Below the pieces are notes generated by a model that saw nothing but the letters and a program-made list of their open reading frames with translations, was not told where the DNA came from and searched no databases. 59,536 nt of DNA from Chromatiales bacterium (GTDB lineage: Bacteria > Pseudomonadota > Gammaproteobacteria > UBA6429 > Thiohalophilaceae): contig JALVOC010000238.1 in assembly GCA_027032075.1 (NCBI GenBank), forward strand, positions 1 to 59,536. The letters run 5' to 3'. Of this stretch, positions 9,701-18,501 are shown one piece after another. Positions within the stretch are counted from its first letter, which is position 1. Each line of letters opens with the position of its first letter. The translations under genes and the position numbers were made by a program.

Positions 9701-9902
9701 GATACGTGACCTGATCCTCGACCACCTGTGGCGCCTGTCCGGGGAAAGACGTTTTGATAATTACCTGCACATCCGACAAATCCGGAAGTGCATCCAGGGG
9801 GGTGTTTTTTACGGAATACAACCCCCAGCCGACAAACATTGCCGATAACATTAAAACCAGAAAACGGTTTTTTATCGACCAGTGAATAATATTGGCAATC
9901 AT
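6747..9902 (-). CDS. cusA: CusA/SilA-type Cu(I)/Ag(I) efflux RND transporter
   Basis: This 1051-residue inner-membrane proton antiporter expels monovalent copper and silver through a CusCBA tripartite pump. The methionine triad that binds Cu(I)/Ag(I) in E. coli CusA is present at exactly the same numbers: M573 (in LLYMPSAFP), M623 (in PLTMIETT) and M672 (in RIDMLATG). The transmembrane motif [20 protein letters not shown] is of the monovalent-cation class of heavy-metal RND pumps. N-terminal [16 protein letters not shown] and the repeated RND half-structure are intact; length is normal. It is the last gene of the minus-strand operon, 65 bases after cusB, and is followed by a strong terminator. 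Confidence 0.96.
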   Translation of the reverse strand: MIANIIHWSIKNRFLVLMLSAMFVGWGLYSVKNTPLDALPDLSDVQVIIKTSFPGQAPQVVEDQVTYPLTTTMLSVPKATTVRGYSFFGDSYVYILFEDGTDLYWARSRVLEYLSQVQNRLPAGATTALGPDATGVGWVYEYALVDRSGKHDISQLRSLQDWFLKFELQTVPGVSEVSTIGGMVKQYQVVVDPNKLRAYGIPLSKVRMAIRNANQEVGGSVIEMAEAEYMVRATGYLQSEDDIRKVPLGLNANGTPVLLKDVARVRIGPQMRRGISELDGEGEVVGGVVIMRWGENALTTIEGVKEKLQELQGSLPEGVEIVTTYDRSGLIDRAIDTLKEKLVEEFIVVALVCAIFLFHLRSSLVVIFSLPVGILVAFIVMHLQGINANIMSLGGIAIAIGAMVDAAIVMIENVHKHMEHREVTDENRWEVMAVAASEVGPALFFSLLIITLSFLPVFTLEAQEGRLFAPLAFTKTYAMAAAAGLSITLVPVLMGYFIRGKIMAEEKNPVNRLLVAGYRPVIDWVLRTPKKVLLVSIIASASMLWPMLGWWPLGSGLGTEFMPDLDEGDLLYMPSAFPAVSVGKGQEILQQTNKLIKTVPEVKRVFGKMGRAESATDPAPLTMIETTIMLKPRSEWREGMTMDKLKRELDALVKIPGMSNAWVMPIKNRIDMLATGIKTPVGIKVAGPDLKVIQEVGKDIEAALNPLKGTVSVFSERVVGGRYVVVDIDRKAASRYALNISDVQEIVRTAVGGMNVTETIEGLERYPVNLRYTRDVRDSAKKLAELPIQTPIGVQIALGDVAKVDIVSGPGLIKSENARLNGWIYIDIDTEVVDLGSYVTEAKKVVSEKVDLPAGYSLSWSGQYEYMERAKERLSMVVPVTLAVIVLLLYLNFKRLTEVLIILGTLPLALVGGIWLLYLLDYDMSVAVGVGFIALSGVAVEIGVVMLVYLNQAFQQYQEEALKQKRQVSMAELRQAVVNGALMRVRPIMMTVAAIIAGLLPIMLGSGTGSEVMRRIAAPMVGGMFSATILTLLVIPASFLIWRGRQCKEEE

Positions 9903-9967
9903 TATTAGTTACCTGCTTAAAACGCTGTCAATTTTCTGTATACGCATGATGCAAAACACATATGCAA

Positions 9968-11404
9968 TCAATCTTTCTGCATAACATGGATTTGATCTAT
10001 GCGGTACGCACCATCCTTATCCTTGACCAGGGTAAAGTGGATTGACTGGCCGGGTTTTACTTTGCCAAGGTCAACCTTGTCACTTACGCTAAAGTCCATG
10101 GTCATCTCCGGCCATCCCAGCGCCTCAATCGGTTGATGCGACAGATTTATTTTGCGTTCGGCAGGATTTACACTGTTTACCTTGCCCATGCCGGTAACGG
10201 GTTTGGCCTCGTCCGGTTTTTTCTCTTCCGGGGTTTCATCATCGTCACTACCCATGCGCGTGAAACTGGCTTTCAGACTGGCTTCAGAATCGATCAGGAA
10301 CTGTGCCGAGGTCACTACGGAATCTCCGGCTTGCAAACCTGACAGAATTTCAACCCAGTCACCGGATTCCATCCCGGCAAGAACTTTGCGCGCCTTGAAT
10401 TTTCCATCACCCAAAGAAAGAATTACCCTCTGTTCATCACCGGTATTAATCAGGGCTTCACGCGGGATTATCAACACATTCTCTTTTGGGCCAGCGTAGA
10501 TATTGACGTCGGCGTACATGTTTGGCTTGAGTCTTTCTCCGGGGTTATCAAACAGCAGACGCGCACGCAAGGTGCGGGTTTTTGGATCGATTGTGGGGTA
10601 GACAAATTCAACCTTACCCTCCCACACCTTTCCCGGCAGATAGGGTAATTTAACCTCGGCAGGTTGCCCTGCTTCGACCCATTCCGACTGACGTTCAAAC
10701 ACATCCACCAACAACCAGATTGTCGAAAGATCAGCAAGTGTCATCAACTCGGTTTTGGGTTCGACATACATTCCTTCGCGAACGTTTAACCCGTGTACAA
10801 TACCTTCCTGTGCCGCATAGACACCGATACGTTGCAAGGCCGTTCGTGTTTTTTCAATCTTGTTGATTTGTTTCCGGCTCATCCCCAGCGCAAACAAACG
10901 CTCCCTGGATGCCCTGATCAGATACTTGTTCTTGCCACGTAATGCCTGGATATATTCTTCCTGTGCATTTACCAGTTCCCGCGAATAAAGCTCAAACAGC
11001 AACTCGCCTTTTTTTACTCGTTCGCCATTTGATTTAACGTAGAGTTTCTCAATCCAGCCTTTTGTTTTCAGATGTACGTGGCTGATTTTTCTCTCATCAA
11101 AGGAAACATAGCCAACGGTATCAATTCTTCTCCAAAGTTTGCCACGTTCAACCTTTGCCGTGCGCACACCCAGATTCTGCACCATAACAGGATTGATACT
11201 GACAATATCGGCATCACCACCATCAGCGTATACCGGCACCAAATCCATCCCCATTGGCGACTTGCCAGGTTTGTCACGCCGGTAATTGGGATCCATCGGA
11301 GCCACCCAGTAAAGTATTTCCTTTTCCCCTTCCTCTGCGGAAAACACCGTTGCCGGTATTATTCCAATTGCAATAATCAGGATAATATTCATCAAACGTT
11401 TCAT
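9968..11404 (-). CDS. cusB: CusB-type periplasmic adaptor with fused C-terminal CusF domain
   Basis: 478 residues. A signal peptide (about 1-22) is followed by a heavy-metal-binding segment with three methionines matching those of E. coli CusB (M37, M51 and M53, in VAPMDP and GKSPMGMDLVP). Then come the hairpin, lipoyl and beta-barrel regions of RND membrane fusion proteins (HVHLKTKGWIEKLYV, YAAQEGIVHGLNVREG, IDPKTRTLRARL). After an acidic, proline/lysine-rich linker (about 388-403) the last 75 residues are a CusF domain: LSHQPIEALGWPEMTMDF keeps the His, Trp and two Met ligands of the copper chaperone. CusF is a separate gene in E. coli. It overlaps the upstream outer-membrane gene by 4 bases. 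Confidence 0.95.
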   Translation of the reverse strand: MKRLMNIILIIAIGIIPATVFSAEEGEKEILYWVAPMDPNYRRDKPGKSPMGMDLVPVYADGGDADIVSINPVMVQNLGVRTAKVERGKLWRRIDTVGYVSFDERKISHVHLKTKGWIEKLYVKSNGERVKKGELLFELYSRELVNAQEEYIQALRGKNKYLIRASRERLFALGMSRKQINKIEKTRTALQRIGVYAAQEGIVHGLNVREGMYVEPKTELMTLADLSTIWLLVDVFERQSEWVEAGQPAEVKLPYLPGKVWEGKVEFVYPTIDPKTRTLRARLLFDNPGERLKPNMYADVNIYAGPKENVLIIPREALINTGDEQRVILSLGDGKFKARKVLAGMESGDWVEILSGLQAGDSVVTSAQFLIDSEASLKASFTRMGSDDDETPEEKKPDEAKPVTGMGKVNSVNPAERKINLSHQPIEALGWPEMTMDFSVSDKVDLGKVKPGQSIHFTLVKDKDGAYRIDQIHVMQKD

Positions 11405-12750
11405 TGAAAAACTCCTTCATTCAGTGCGGGGTCGCTGCTCTCACCCGGCATCATGTATAACAGACGCGCCTGTGCTTTTGCCCGATCAACGCGAATTCGC
11501 AAATCTTTCAAACGCACATCAAGTTCAGTGATACTGGCACGCATCAGAGTAATAAATTCCGAGGTGCCACTTTGGTAGGAATGCATCGAGGCTTTGGTGT
11601 TGGCGATCGCCTCTTTCAAGAGCTTGTTTTTATATAACAACTCCTGCTCTCCCAGACGTAGCCAGCGGGAATAATCCGCCCTTAACATGCGCCGCAGCTC
11701 ACGCAAACGTTCCTCTTTCTGTTGCCTGGCTGATGCGGTATTTTGTTGACTGGCGGCAAGACGTCTGTCCTGGCGCTTGTCAGTAAATATCGGCAAATTG
11801 AATGAAATGCTCGCCGCCATCATATCCGTGCGCTCCGTTCCATTCGGGTTATTGCCAAAGCGCTTGCGGTAATCCAGACCAATATTCCAGCCAGGCTTAT
11901 AAAACTCACGCGCTTTCTTCACCAACTGTTCGTTGGCCTTTACCTTTGCCGCACTGTTCTGGATCGCCGGGTGCAAAAGCAGTTCCGATTCAAGCCTGTT
12001 TTTGGCCGGAATCGCAGGTAATGTTGGGAATACCTGCTCAATTTCCTGCAATGAGTCATCACCTATCCAGCGGCTCAGGTTGGCGCGTTGAATATCGCGT
12101 TGCTCTTCAATACGAATCGCCCTCTCGTCCAGCCTTGATAATTCCAACTGGGCCTGCAATACGTCTTCCTGACTGACCCTGCCGGAAGCGAACATAACGC
12201 GGGTAATATCAACCAGTTGTACGAAAAGCTCCCGGGTCTGTGCGATAATTTTCCGGGACTGGTCCTGGTAGTACAACTCCAGAAATGCCTGGCGTACATC
12301 GCGACGGATCTGCTGCTTGGCCAGTAACATATTGGCTCTCTCAGCTTTACCCAGCCATTCTGTTGATAATTGTTGATAATGCAGCGAATCACCCGGCGGG
12401 AACGACTGCTGGATCCGGGTGACCACCTGACTCATTGGTTCCTGCTTGAGATCAAAGCTGTCCAGGGGCAGATTAACAACACTAAGCCCCAATTTCGGAT
12501 CAGGAAGCTGGCCATCTGCAATTGCCTTTTCCTGCATGGCATCGGCGCGGGATTTCCGCATCAATACCGCCGGATCCGCCTGCAGGGCGATCTCCTCCAC
12601 CTGCTGCAGGCTCAATGCCGCCAAAGCCCGTTGTGACGTGAACAAAGAAAGCAGCAGCACTGCATAAATAAAAATATTACGTAAACCAGAATGCAACTCA
12701 GGCGCAGCCTGAATATCATCCAGCATATAAACATATTGATCGGATTGCAT
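11401..12750 (-). CDS. CusC-like outer-membrane efflux protein (TolC family)
   Basis: A 449-residue TolC-family protein, the outer-membrane duct of the CusCBA-type pump. A hydrophobic stretch around residues 24-45 ending RALA/ALSLQQVEE looks like a signal peptide, so the real start may be slightly downstream (for example Met9). The mature part has two long coiled-coil repeats rich in Gln, Arg and Ala, beginning LQQVEEIALQADPAV, a typical OEP pattern. There is no lipobox, unlike E. coli CusC. Its stop overlaps the cusB start (ATGA), indicating translational coupling. Confidence 0.88.
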   Translation of the reverse strand: MQSDQYVYMLDDIQAAPELHSGLRNIFIYAVLLLSLFTSQRALAALSLQQVEEIALQADPAVLMRKSRADAMQEKAIADGQLPDPKLGLSVVNLPLDSFDLKQEPMSQVVTRIQQSFPPGDSLHYQQLSTEWLGKAERANMLLAKQQIRRDVRQAFLELYYQDQSRKIIAQTRELFVQLVDITRVMFASGRVSQEDVLQAQLELSRLDERAIRIEEQRDIQRANLSRWIGDDSLQEIEQVFPTLPAIPAKNRLESELLLHPAIQNSAAKVKANEQLVKKAREFYKPGWNIGLDYRKRFGNNPNGTERTDMMAASISFNLPIFTDKRQDRRLAASQQNTASARQQKEERLRELRRMLRADYSRWLRLGEQELLYKNKLLKEAIANTKASMHSYQSGTSEFITLMRASITELDVRLKDLRIRVDRAKAQARLLYMMPGESSDPALNEGVFQ

Positions 12751-12828
12751 ACCTACACTCCATCATGACAAATATAAACCTGACGCCCTGCCTCTACTAA
12801 AAACAGCGGAATAACAGGCGTAACTATA

Positions 12829-13236
12829 TTATATGTGGAGTGGGATTGGGGGACGTAACAGCGGAGATTCTGAACGTGAGAAAATAGGTGCCTGATGGTA
12901 CAGGCCAAGCGTGTTTACCAGATTTGACAAATAAAGATAGTCGTAAGCAGAAAAGGAAACCGGTGCGTGATTGGCACTGCAACCATTTACATTACAATCA
13001 CAGCCGTTGCATTGCGTCGTTTTATGCTGGCAATCGGAACATTCATTAGCAGCCATTCTGTTCGTTTTGTGATGCGCCTGCCCGGCTTTTGTGTGTGTGC
13101 CTGGCGCAGCCGACGTATGCATACGGCAAACGTTGGCAGCGGGCATGCTTGCCTGCGCAACCAGGATCGGGAAAGGTGCGATCAGCACCGCTACCGCCAG
13201 GTACAACAGAAATATTTTTTTTCGCAGACGTAACAT
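12829..13236 (-). CDS. Small secreted Cys/His-rich protein leading the cus operon
   Basis: 135 residues with a clear signal peptide (RKKIFLLYLAVAVLIAPFPI, cleavage near AQA). The mature protein contains a His/Met-rich stretch (HTKAGQAHHKTNRM) and a Cys cluster (CSDCQHKTTQCNGCDCNVNG) with seven cysteines in 22 residues, then a C-terminal tail ending RPPIPLHI. I recognise no named family. Its position as first gene of the copper pump operon, 78 bases ahead of the cusC-like gene, and its thiol/imidazole content suggest a periplasmic copper-binding or sensing protein. That role is inferred. Confidence 0.75.
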   Translation of the reverse strand: MLRLRKKIFLLYLAVAVLIAPFPILVAQASMPAANVCRMHTSAAPGTHTKAGQAHHKTNRMAANECSDCQHKTTQCNGCDCNVNGCSANHAPVSFSAYDYLYLSNLVNTLGLYHQAPIFSRSESPLLRPPIPLHI

Positions 13237-13576
13237 TATGATTTTTCAGCAAATTGAAGCCGTAAACACTCATTTATTGACTGACACATCGAGGAAAAGT
13301 TCAAATGATTTGCAATACGGCAAGCGTTGGGACCGTTTATATCCCAAACACGGGATTTAGGCAATGATTTCCTGACAATATGGGCGGGAAAACCACAAGA
13401 TTTTACTGATTATTGTTTTTCACCCCCCGGATGGCCCCGAAACTGCTGCAACGGTCTACAACCCGCCATCAGCCTGCAGACATTACCGATAAACCGTCTC
13501 AGGCGAAATACACCTTTCGAATACCAGTCCGCTTTATGCCATGGCGCATCGGTGCCAGAGATATTTTACCTGCTCG
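13237..13576 (-). other. Intergenic region upstream of the cus operon
   Basis: No complete gene is seen. A small dyad CAAAT-g-ATTTG (13302-13312) lies about 70 bases before the first cus gene start on the minus strand; no recognisable CusR or CueR box was found. Minus-strand frames here contain coding-like stretches (for example WHKADWYSKGVF) that could be the decayed tail of the response-regulator gene ending at 13577. Confidence 0.4.
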
Positions 13577-14461
13577 TCAGCCGCAGCAGGGCCTGGATTG
13601 TTCTGTTCCCGACACTTCTGATGCATTTCTTCCATCCCCGGCAGCGCTGCGGGCTGTCGCGCCTGGCTGGACGATGTACAGGATGCTGATTTGCTGGCAG
13701 GCCTGGTGGCGGATCTGCGCCTCGGTTTTCTTTTGTGCCGTGATGTCGTTGAACAACCCTACATATTGTTTCGTCACACCAGCGTCATTGCGAATCGCGG
13801 TGATTGACAGCCATTGGGGATAGCACTCTCCGTTTTTGCGCCGGTTCCAGATTTCACCCTGCCACTGCCCGGTTTCACCCAGGGTCCGCCACATCTCCTT
13901 AAAGTATTCTCTGTCATGACGCTCTGAACGCAACAGATTCGAGGCTCTGCCGATTGCCTCCGCAGCCGGGTAACCCGTGATGGCCGTAAATGCCGGATTG
14001 ACTGACTGAATGACACCGTTTATATCGGTGATCATGATGCCTTCCTGGGTGCTTTCAAAAATACGGATCAGCTGTTCGTTCTTGTGATTCAACTCCGAAT
14101 GGTGGAACGCTTCCCGCACATTGTTGCGCATCAGTTCGCCGTCCCAGGGTTTGGTGAAAAACTTGTAGATGGCGCCCTCATTGATGGCACTGCTGGCCAC
14201 GCTGAAGTCAGAATAGGCGCTTAAAATGATGCGTACCGTCTCCGGATAACGCTCGCGTACCCGCGAGAGGAACTCCACACCCGTCATTTGCGGCATACGC
14301 TGATCGGAAATGATGACATTGACCTTGTGCCGTTCCAGCAGGTTCAGTCCTTCTTCTGCGCTGGTTGCACTGAGAATTCGATAGCCGTCCCAACGCAACA
14401 GACGCTTGAGCGCTTTGAGAATATTGGGTTCATCATCGACCAGCAGCAGGATCCGTTCCAT
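13577..14461 (-). CDS. Response regulator with PAS domain, no output domain
   Basis: 294 residues. Residues 1-120 are a CheY-like receiver with acidic pocket D9/D10, phosphoacceptor D53 (IISDQRMP) and the KPW switch lysine near 103, closest to VieA/RpfG-type receivers. Residues about 130-250 are a PAS domain (IFESTQEGIMITDINGVI, NPAFTAITGYPAAEAIGR, GEIWNRRKNGECYP), ending NDITAQKKTEAQIRHQA. In relatives this linker usually leads into GGDEF and/or EAL domains; here the frame runs 40 odd residues and stops. Another frame continues with protein-like sequence (LPGMEEMHQKCREQNN), so a frameshift or truncation is possible. GGA precedes the ATG at good spacing. Confidence 0.8.
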   Translation of the reverse strand: MERILLLVDDEPNILKALKRLLRWDGYRILSATSAEEGLNLLERHKVNVIISDQRMPQMTGVEFLSRVRERYPETVRIILSAYSDFSVASSAINEGAIYKFFTKPWDGELMRNNVREAFHHSELNHKNEQLIRIFESTQEGIMITDINGVIQSVNPAFTAITGYPAAEAIGRASNLLRSERHDREYFKEMWRTLGETGQWQGEIWNRRKNGECYPQWLSITAIRNDAGVTKQYVGLFNDITAQKKTEAQIRHQACQQISILYIVQPGATARSAAGDGRNASEVSGTEQSRPCCG

Positions 14462-14644
14462 CGGGCTTTTCCAGAAGGCACAAACAAGGGCGCACCACCT
14501 TGCTATTCGGCTGCGGTGGTAAAAACTTTACTGACTCTTCGGGAAATCGTCTGCCGGAAGCGGCAACTTTTTTGTGTATAATCGGGCTGCAAACACTTTC
14601 TGTCAGGATTTTTCTGCAGCACTTACGAAAAACCTTACAATAAA

Positions 14645-15433
14645 ATGATACAACCGGACCCGGCACAATCCGCAATGCAGTTTTTTCGTTACCTCCTGTT
14701 TATCCTGATTATCCTCTTGGGCTGTTCTGCAAATCCGCTGCTGGCGGCCACGCCTCGGATCGCGGTGGCCTCCAATTTTGCCCATGCGATGAAATCCCTC
14801 GCTGCCCAATATAAAAAGGAGTCCGGGCAAGAGATTGTCCTTGCCTTTGGCTCCACCGGTAAACATTACGCACAAATTTATCATGGCGCACCCTTCGATG
14901 CTTTTTTTGCAGCCGATGTCCGCCACCCACGACTGCTGGAGGAAAAGGGCATCGGTATACAGGGCAGCCGCTTTACCTATGCCATTGGACAACTGGCACT
15001 CTGGTCTGCCAGCAAGGGCTTTGTCGATGACGCTGGCCGGGTTCTCCAACAGGGTGGCTTTCGACACCTTGCCATTGCCAATCCGAAACTGGCGCCTTAT
15101 GGCCTGGCCGCGAGACAGGTATTGCAAGGACGCCAACTGTTTACCACACTCGAATCCCGCCTGATTTTCGGCGAGAACATCAGCCAGACTTATCAGTTTA
15201 TCGCCAGTGGTAACGCCGAGCTGGGCTTCGTTGCCTGGCCGCAGCTCAAACGGCCGAACCACACGATCCAGGGCTCGTACTGGCTGGTACCGCAAAACCT
15301 GTATACTCCGATTGAACAACAGGCACTGTTGTTGACCGATAATCGGGTGGCACGCGACTTTATCCATTTTGTACAAAGTCCGGTCGGCCAAAAGATCATT
15401 CTGGCCCATGGTTATACGCTTGCAAAAAAATAA
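14645..15433 (+). CDS. modA: Molybdate ABC transporter substrate-binding protein ModA
   Basis: 262-residue periplasmic protein that captures molybdate/tungstate. A signal peptide with a hydrophobic core (YLLFILIILLGCSANPLLAA) precedes the mature start TPRIAVASNFAHAMKSLAAQ; LAFGSTGKHYAQI and PFDAFFAADVRHP are typical ModA anion-binding loops, with AIANPKLAPYGLAA later. An LLGC motif might make it a lipoprotein. A second Met 11 residues in (MQFFRYLL) is an alternative start. A TATAAT at 14577-14582 could be the -10 box of the mod operon; no clear ModE site was seen. First of three tightly packed mod genes. Confidence 0.95.
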   Translation: MIQPDPAQSAMQFFRYLLFILIILLGCSANPLLAATPRIAVASNFAHAMKSLAAQYKKESGQEIVLAFGSTGKHYAQIYHGAPFDAFFAADVRHPRLLEEKGIGIQGSRFTYAIGQLALWSASKGFVDDAGRVLQQGGFRHLAIANPKLAPYGLAARQVLQGRQLFTTLESRLIFGENISQTYQFIASGNAELGFVAWPQLKRPNHTIQGSYWLVPQNLYTPIEQQALLLTDNRVARDFIHFVQSPVGQKIILAHGYTLAKK

Positions 15434-15436
15434 TCC

Positions 15437-16117
15437 ATGCTAACCGAATCTGATATCACCGCTTTATGGATCACTCTGCAGCTGGCGGGGCTTACCACCC
15501 TGATCCTGCTGCTGTTCGGCACTCCGCTGGCATGGTATCTGGCCCACTCCCGTTTTCGTTTCAAGGTCATTATCGACGCACTGGTTGCCCTGCCACTGGT
15601 GTTGCCGCCAACCGTGCTGGGTTTCTATCTGCTGATTCTGCTGGGCCCCCGTGGACCCGTGGGCGAGCTGTTTTTGTCATTCGGTGGGGAAGCACCGGCT
15701 TTCCGCTTTTCCGGTCTGGTCATCGGCTCGGTATTGTATTCACTGCCATTTGTGGTGCAGCCGCTACGCGACAGTTTTGCGGCACAAGGACGGCGATTGT
15801 CCGAGGCCGCCGCCACCTTGCGGGCCACACCGCTGGATCGTTTTTTCACCGTGTCCGTTCCCCTGGCACGGCACGGGTTCCTCACTGCCACCGTGCTGGG
15901 CTTTGCCCATACCGTGGGGGAATTCGGCGTGGTTTTGATGATCGGTGGTAACATTCCCGGCAAAACCCAGGTACTTTCCATCGCGATTTATGACCATGTG
16001 GAAAGCCTGGAATACTCCCAGGCGCACTGGCTGGCCGGCGGGCTGCTCGTGCTGTCGTTCCTGCTGTTGCTGGCGGTCTATTCCGTTAACCGGCGTTTCA
16101 GCCCGGGCCACTCATGA
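15437..16117 (+). CDS. modB: Molybdate ABC transporter permease ModB
   Basis: 226-residue inner-membrane permease with about five membrane segments. It starts ITALWITLQLAGLTTLILLL, contains ALPLVLPPTVLGFYLLILLG and the EAA cytoplasmic loop (LSEAAATLRATPLDRFF...PLARHGFLTA), followed by FAHTVGEFGVVLMIGGNIPG, which is near-invariant in ModB. It begins 3 bases after the modA stop and overlaps modC by 4 bases, so the three subunits are probably translated together. Confidence 0.96.
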   Translation: MLTESDITALWITLQLAGLTTLILLLFGTPLAWYLAHSRFRFKVIIDALVALPLVLPPTVLGFYLLILLGPRGPVGELFLSFGGEAPAFRFSGLVIGSVLYSLPFVVQPLRDSFAAQGRRLSEAAATLRATPLDRFFTVSVPLARHGFLTATVLGFAHTVGEFGVVLMIGGNIPGKTQVLSIAIYDHVESLEYSQAHWLAGGLLVLSFLLLLAVYSVNRRFSPGHS

Positions 16118-17184
16118 GTCTGCACGCCCGCTATCAGCTTCAGCAAGGTGGCTTCAGCCTCGATGTCGCTTTTCAGGTCCCTGCGCGCGGCATCACCGCA
16201 TTATTCGGCCCCTCCGGTTGTGGCAAGACAACCTTGCTGCGGTGCATCGCCGGGCTGGAAAAACCGAAACAGGGATTTTTTCAGCTCGATGATGAATGCT
16301 GGCAGGACAGCCAGCAACACTATTTTCTGCAACCTCACCAGCGGCCTGTTGGCTATGTCTTCCAGGACGCTGCCCTGTTTCCACATCTGTCGGTACATGC
16401 CAATCTCCTCTATGGTTACCGGCGCCTGCGGCCGCAACAGCAGCGCCTGAAACCCGACGATGTGGTGTCATTGCTGGGTCTGAACAACCTTTTGTCACGC
16501 GCAACACCCCGCCTCTCCGGTGGTGAAATACAGCGTGTGGCCATCGGCCGTGCGCTGTTGAGCAGCCCGAAACTTTTGTTACTGGATGAACCTCTCTCCG
16601 CGCTGGACGCCCAAAGCAAGGCAGAAATCATGCCCTATCTGGAAGAACTGCATAACGAACTGGAAATTCCGGTACTTTATGTCAGTCATGCGGCGGATGA
16701 AGTGGCCCGACTGGCAGATCAGATCGTCTTGCTGGATAAGGGCAAGGTGGAAGCAGAGGGCGAGGTGAACGATATTTTTACCCGGCTGGAACTCACACCG
16801 GCCCATCGGCCGCAGGCCTCGGCCATCATTCATGCAGAAGTAAAACGTCATGACGAACAGTACTGCCTGACCGAACTGGACTTCAATGGCAACTGCCTGA
16901 AACTACCTTGTCAGAATCTAATCATCGGGCAAACTGTGCGAGTCATCATCCATGCACGTGATGTCAGCCTGGCGCTGGAAAAACCGGAAAAAACCAGTAT
17001 CCTGAATATCTTTGCCGCCCGCGTGGAAAATGTGGTGGAAGAAAACCCCTCACAGGTACTGGTCCGCCTCGAAATCGACGGTCAAACTCTCTTGTCGCGC
17101 ATTACCCGCAAATCGGCCGCGACGCTCGATATCGTTCCCGGCCGCCGGGTCTATGCCCAGGTAAAAAGCGCCGCGCTTTTATAA
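16114..17184 (+). CDS. modC: Molybdate ABC transporter ATPase ModC
   Basis: 356-residue cytoplasmic ATPase that powers molybdate uptake. Walker A is GPSGCGKTTLLRCIAGLE (about 33-50), the Q-loop VFQDAALFPHLSV, the ABC signature LSGGEIQRVAIGRAL, Walker B LLLLDEPLSALDAQSK and the switch His in YVSHAADEV. The last third forms a mop/TOBE molybdate-sensing domain (SILNIFAARVENVVEE... VRLEIDGQTLLSRITRKSA). Length matches E. coli ModC (352). Confidence 0.96.
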   Translation: MSLHARYQLQQGGFSLDVAFQVPARGITALFGPSGCGKTTLLRCIAGLEKPKQGFFQLDDECWQDSQQHYFLQPHQRPVGYVFQDAALFPHLSVHANLLYGYRRLRPQQQRLKPDDVVSLLGLNNLLSRATPRLSGGEIQRVAIGRALLSSPKLLLLDEPLSALDAQSKAEIMPYLEELHNELEIPVLYVSHAADEVARLADQIVLLDKGKVEAEGEVNDIFTRLELTPAHRPQASAIIHAEVKRHDEQYCLTELDFNGNCLKLPCQNLIIGQTVRVIIHARDVSLALEKPEKTSILNIFAARVENVVEENPSQVLVRLEIDGQTLLSRITRKSAATLDIVPGRRVYAQVKSAALL

Positions 17185-17194
17185 CTGCACGGCT

Positions 17195-17629
17195 TCATTG
17201 CACACGAACGATATAGACATCACACACGGCATTCTTTGCCATATTCGTTGCCACCGAACCAAGACGGGCTTTAGGTTGCCCCACCACCAGCATATCCGCA
17301 CCGCTGTGTTCAAGCTGTTCCTGCACCGCCTTCGCCGGTGTTCCTGTCACCAACTGCAATGCCGAAGCCTTGACACCAACCGATTCGAGGCGTGGGATCA
17401 AGTCAAGCCGCACCTGCTCCTCGATCTCCACCGCTTTTTCATCGATCCCACCGATTACCAAATCGCCGTAACTGGCGTTGAACAGACTGCTGCCCTTCTC
17501 CGGAATCACGTGAAGCACAATCAATGTCCCGTTTTGGCATTCAGCCAGATGGCGGGCACGTGCAACAACCGCCTCCAGCATATCGGATTGATCGACGGCG
17601 GCAATTATGACGGGGGGATTGTGGCTCAT
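17195..17629 (-). CDS. Universal stress protein (UspA family, single domain)
   Basis: 144 residues from the chosen ATG (MSHNPPVIIAAVDQSD), which has GCAGGT about 10 bases upstream; a longer in-frame version adds 15 residues. The fold is read from VIIAAVDQSD at the start, GTLIVLHVIPE, and the C-terminal loop GADMLVVGQPKARLGSVATN. The last resembles the G-2x-G-9x-G-S/T ATP loop only loosely, so nucleotide binding is uncertain. It converges with modC (10 bases between stops). Confidence 0.9.
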   Translation of the reverse strand: MSHNPPVIIAAVDQSDMLEAVVARARHLAECQNGTLIVLHVIPEKGSSLFNASYGDLVIGGIDEKAVEIEEQVRLDLIPRLESVGVKASALQLVTGTPAKAVQEQLEHSGADMLVVGQPKARLGSVATNMAKNAVCDVYIVRVQ

Positions 17630-17830
17630 GGCAATATACCTGCAGGTTGTTTTCGAATCATTGTAATCCGGCACCGGCAGTGACTCAAGACACTAAATGA
17701 TAAAACAATGAAGGGAATCCATTGCTGTCCCACTAACTCAATCCGAACATTTAGCAAGCCCTTGATAATGAAACGGGTACAAATACTGAAATATTGACGA
17801 GATAAAATTGACCCTCCCGCTCAATTGAAG

Positions 17831-17953
17831 CCATTCCTTCTCCCTCCGGGAGAAGGCCAGGATGAGGGGGTAAATAAAACAATGCGTTACCCAGATTGTG
17901 ATCCCCTCACCCCAACCCTCTCCCGGCGGGAGAGGGAGTTAATGGGACAGCAG
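17831..17953. repeat. REP-like paired hairpin repeat, copy B
   Basis: Two perfect 9-bp hairpins with 3-base loops flank a shared core: CCTTCTCCC/GGGAGAAGG (17836-17844 and 17848-17856) and CCCTCTCCC/GGGAGAGGG (17916-17924 and 17928-17936). The same core and outer sequence occur inverted at 857-1020. The pair-of-hairpins design is that of BIME/REP elements. Surrounding sequence from 17630 to 18195 shows no convincing gene; a 31-codon minus-strand frame (17970-18065) is probably chance. Confidence 0.7.
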
Positions 17954-18195
17954 TGAAGAGAATCAGTGTTCACTGAATAAACAATTTACCTGATTCGACA
18001 TAGCAGAGCACTTGGTATTTAATCCCCGGCGCATGTTCCACCTCAACCTCGAAGCGATATTTCATGGCTGCGGAGCAGGTAAAACCTCTGCTTCTGATGC
18101 TCCGACGCAAGTGGGTTGGTAGTCAGAACGCATACATCCGATCAGTTGACCTTGGATGCAAATTGACTAATATCATTAAGAGTAGTAGTACCCTA

Positions 18196-18369
18196 AATAG
18201 CTGTGCGAAAAAGGTGTCCACCAAGAATCAGCAAGCCGGTTCTCCGGTACCTTTGATTTATGTAAACAACTGCAATATAAACCAAACAATGGTTACGAAT
18301 ACCACTCCACTTGAAGCAATGATCTGGTATTCGTAACGCCTATTTCGACACCTTTTTCGTACCGCTATT
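18196..18369. mobile_element. MITE-like element, copy 1 (174 bp)
   Basis: Terminal inverted repeats of 23 bases (18196-18218 and 18347-18369) match at 21 positions; the ends read AATAGCTGTGCGAAAAAGG and, on the other strand, AATAGCGGTACGAAAAAGG. No transposase is encoded. Inside, GTTACGAATACCA (18292-18304) pairs perfectly with TGGTATTCGTAAC (18325-18337). The second copy with the same ends is at 30704-30912, and the inner hairpin has relatives at 23844 and 35673. Confidence 0.75.
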
Positions 18370-18501
18370 CAGTGGATAAATATATATTTGCTATCAAATT
18401 TAATCTGATTAACAATAACACGGATGCGGTATCCTGCTTGATTTTCCACGCAACAGGAATCATTCTGAACCTCTTCTGCAGAATTGTGTCGATAACTTAT
18501 T

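Noticed and set aside
13237-13420. CusR or CueR binding site upstream of the cus operon
   Set aside because: Only a short CAAAT/ATTTG dyad is present; it does not match either consensus.
13327-13823. Overlapping 120-136 codon plus-strand frames
   Set aside because: They are antisense to the receiver-PAS gene and its tail, with low-complexity composition and no motif.
14551-14573. Terminator-like TGCCG/CGGCA hairpin plus T-run before modA
   Set aside because: Only a 5-bp stem, and no plus-strand gene to terminate; more likely part of the mod promoter region.
17970-18065. 31-codon minus-strand frame (starts MKYRFEVEVEHAPG)
   Set aside because: No ribosome site, no recognised family and located between repeats; probably chance.
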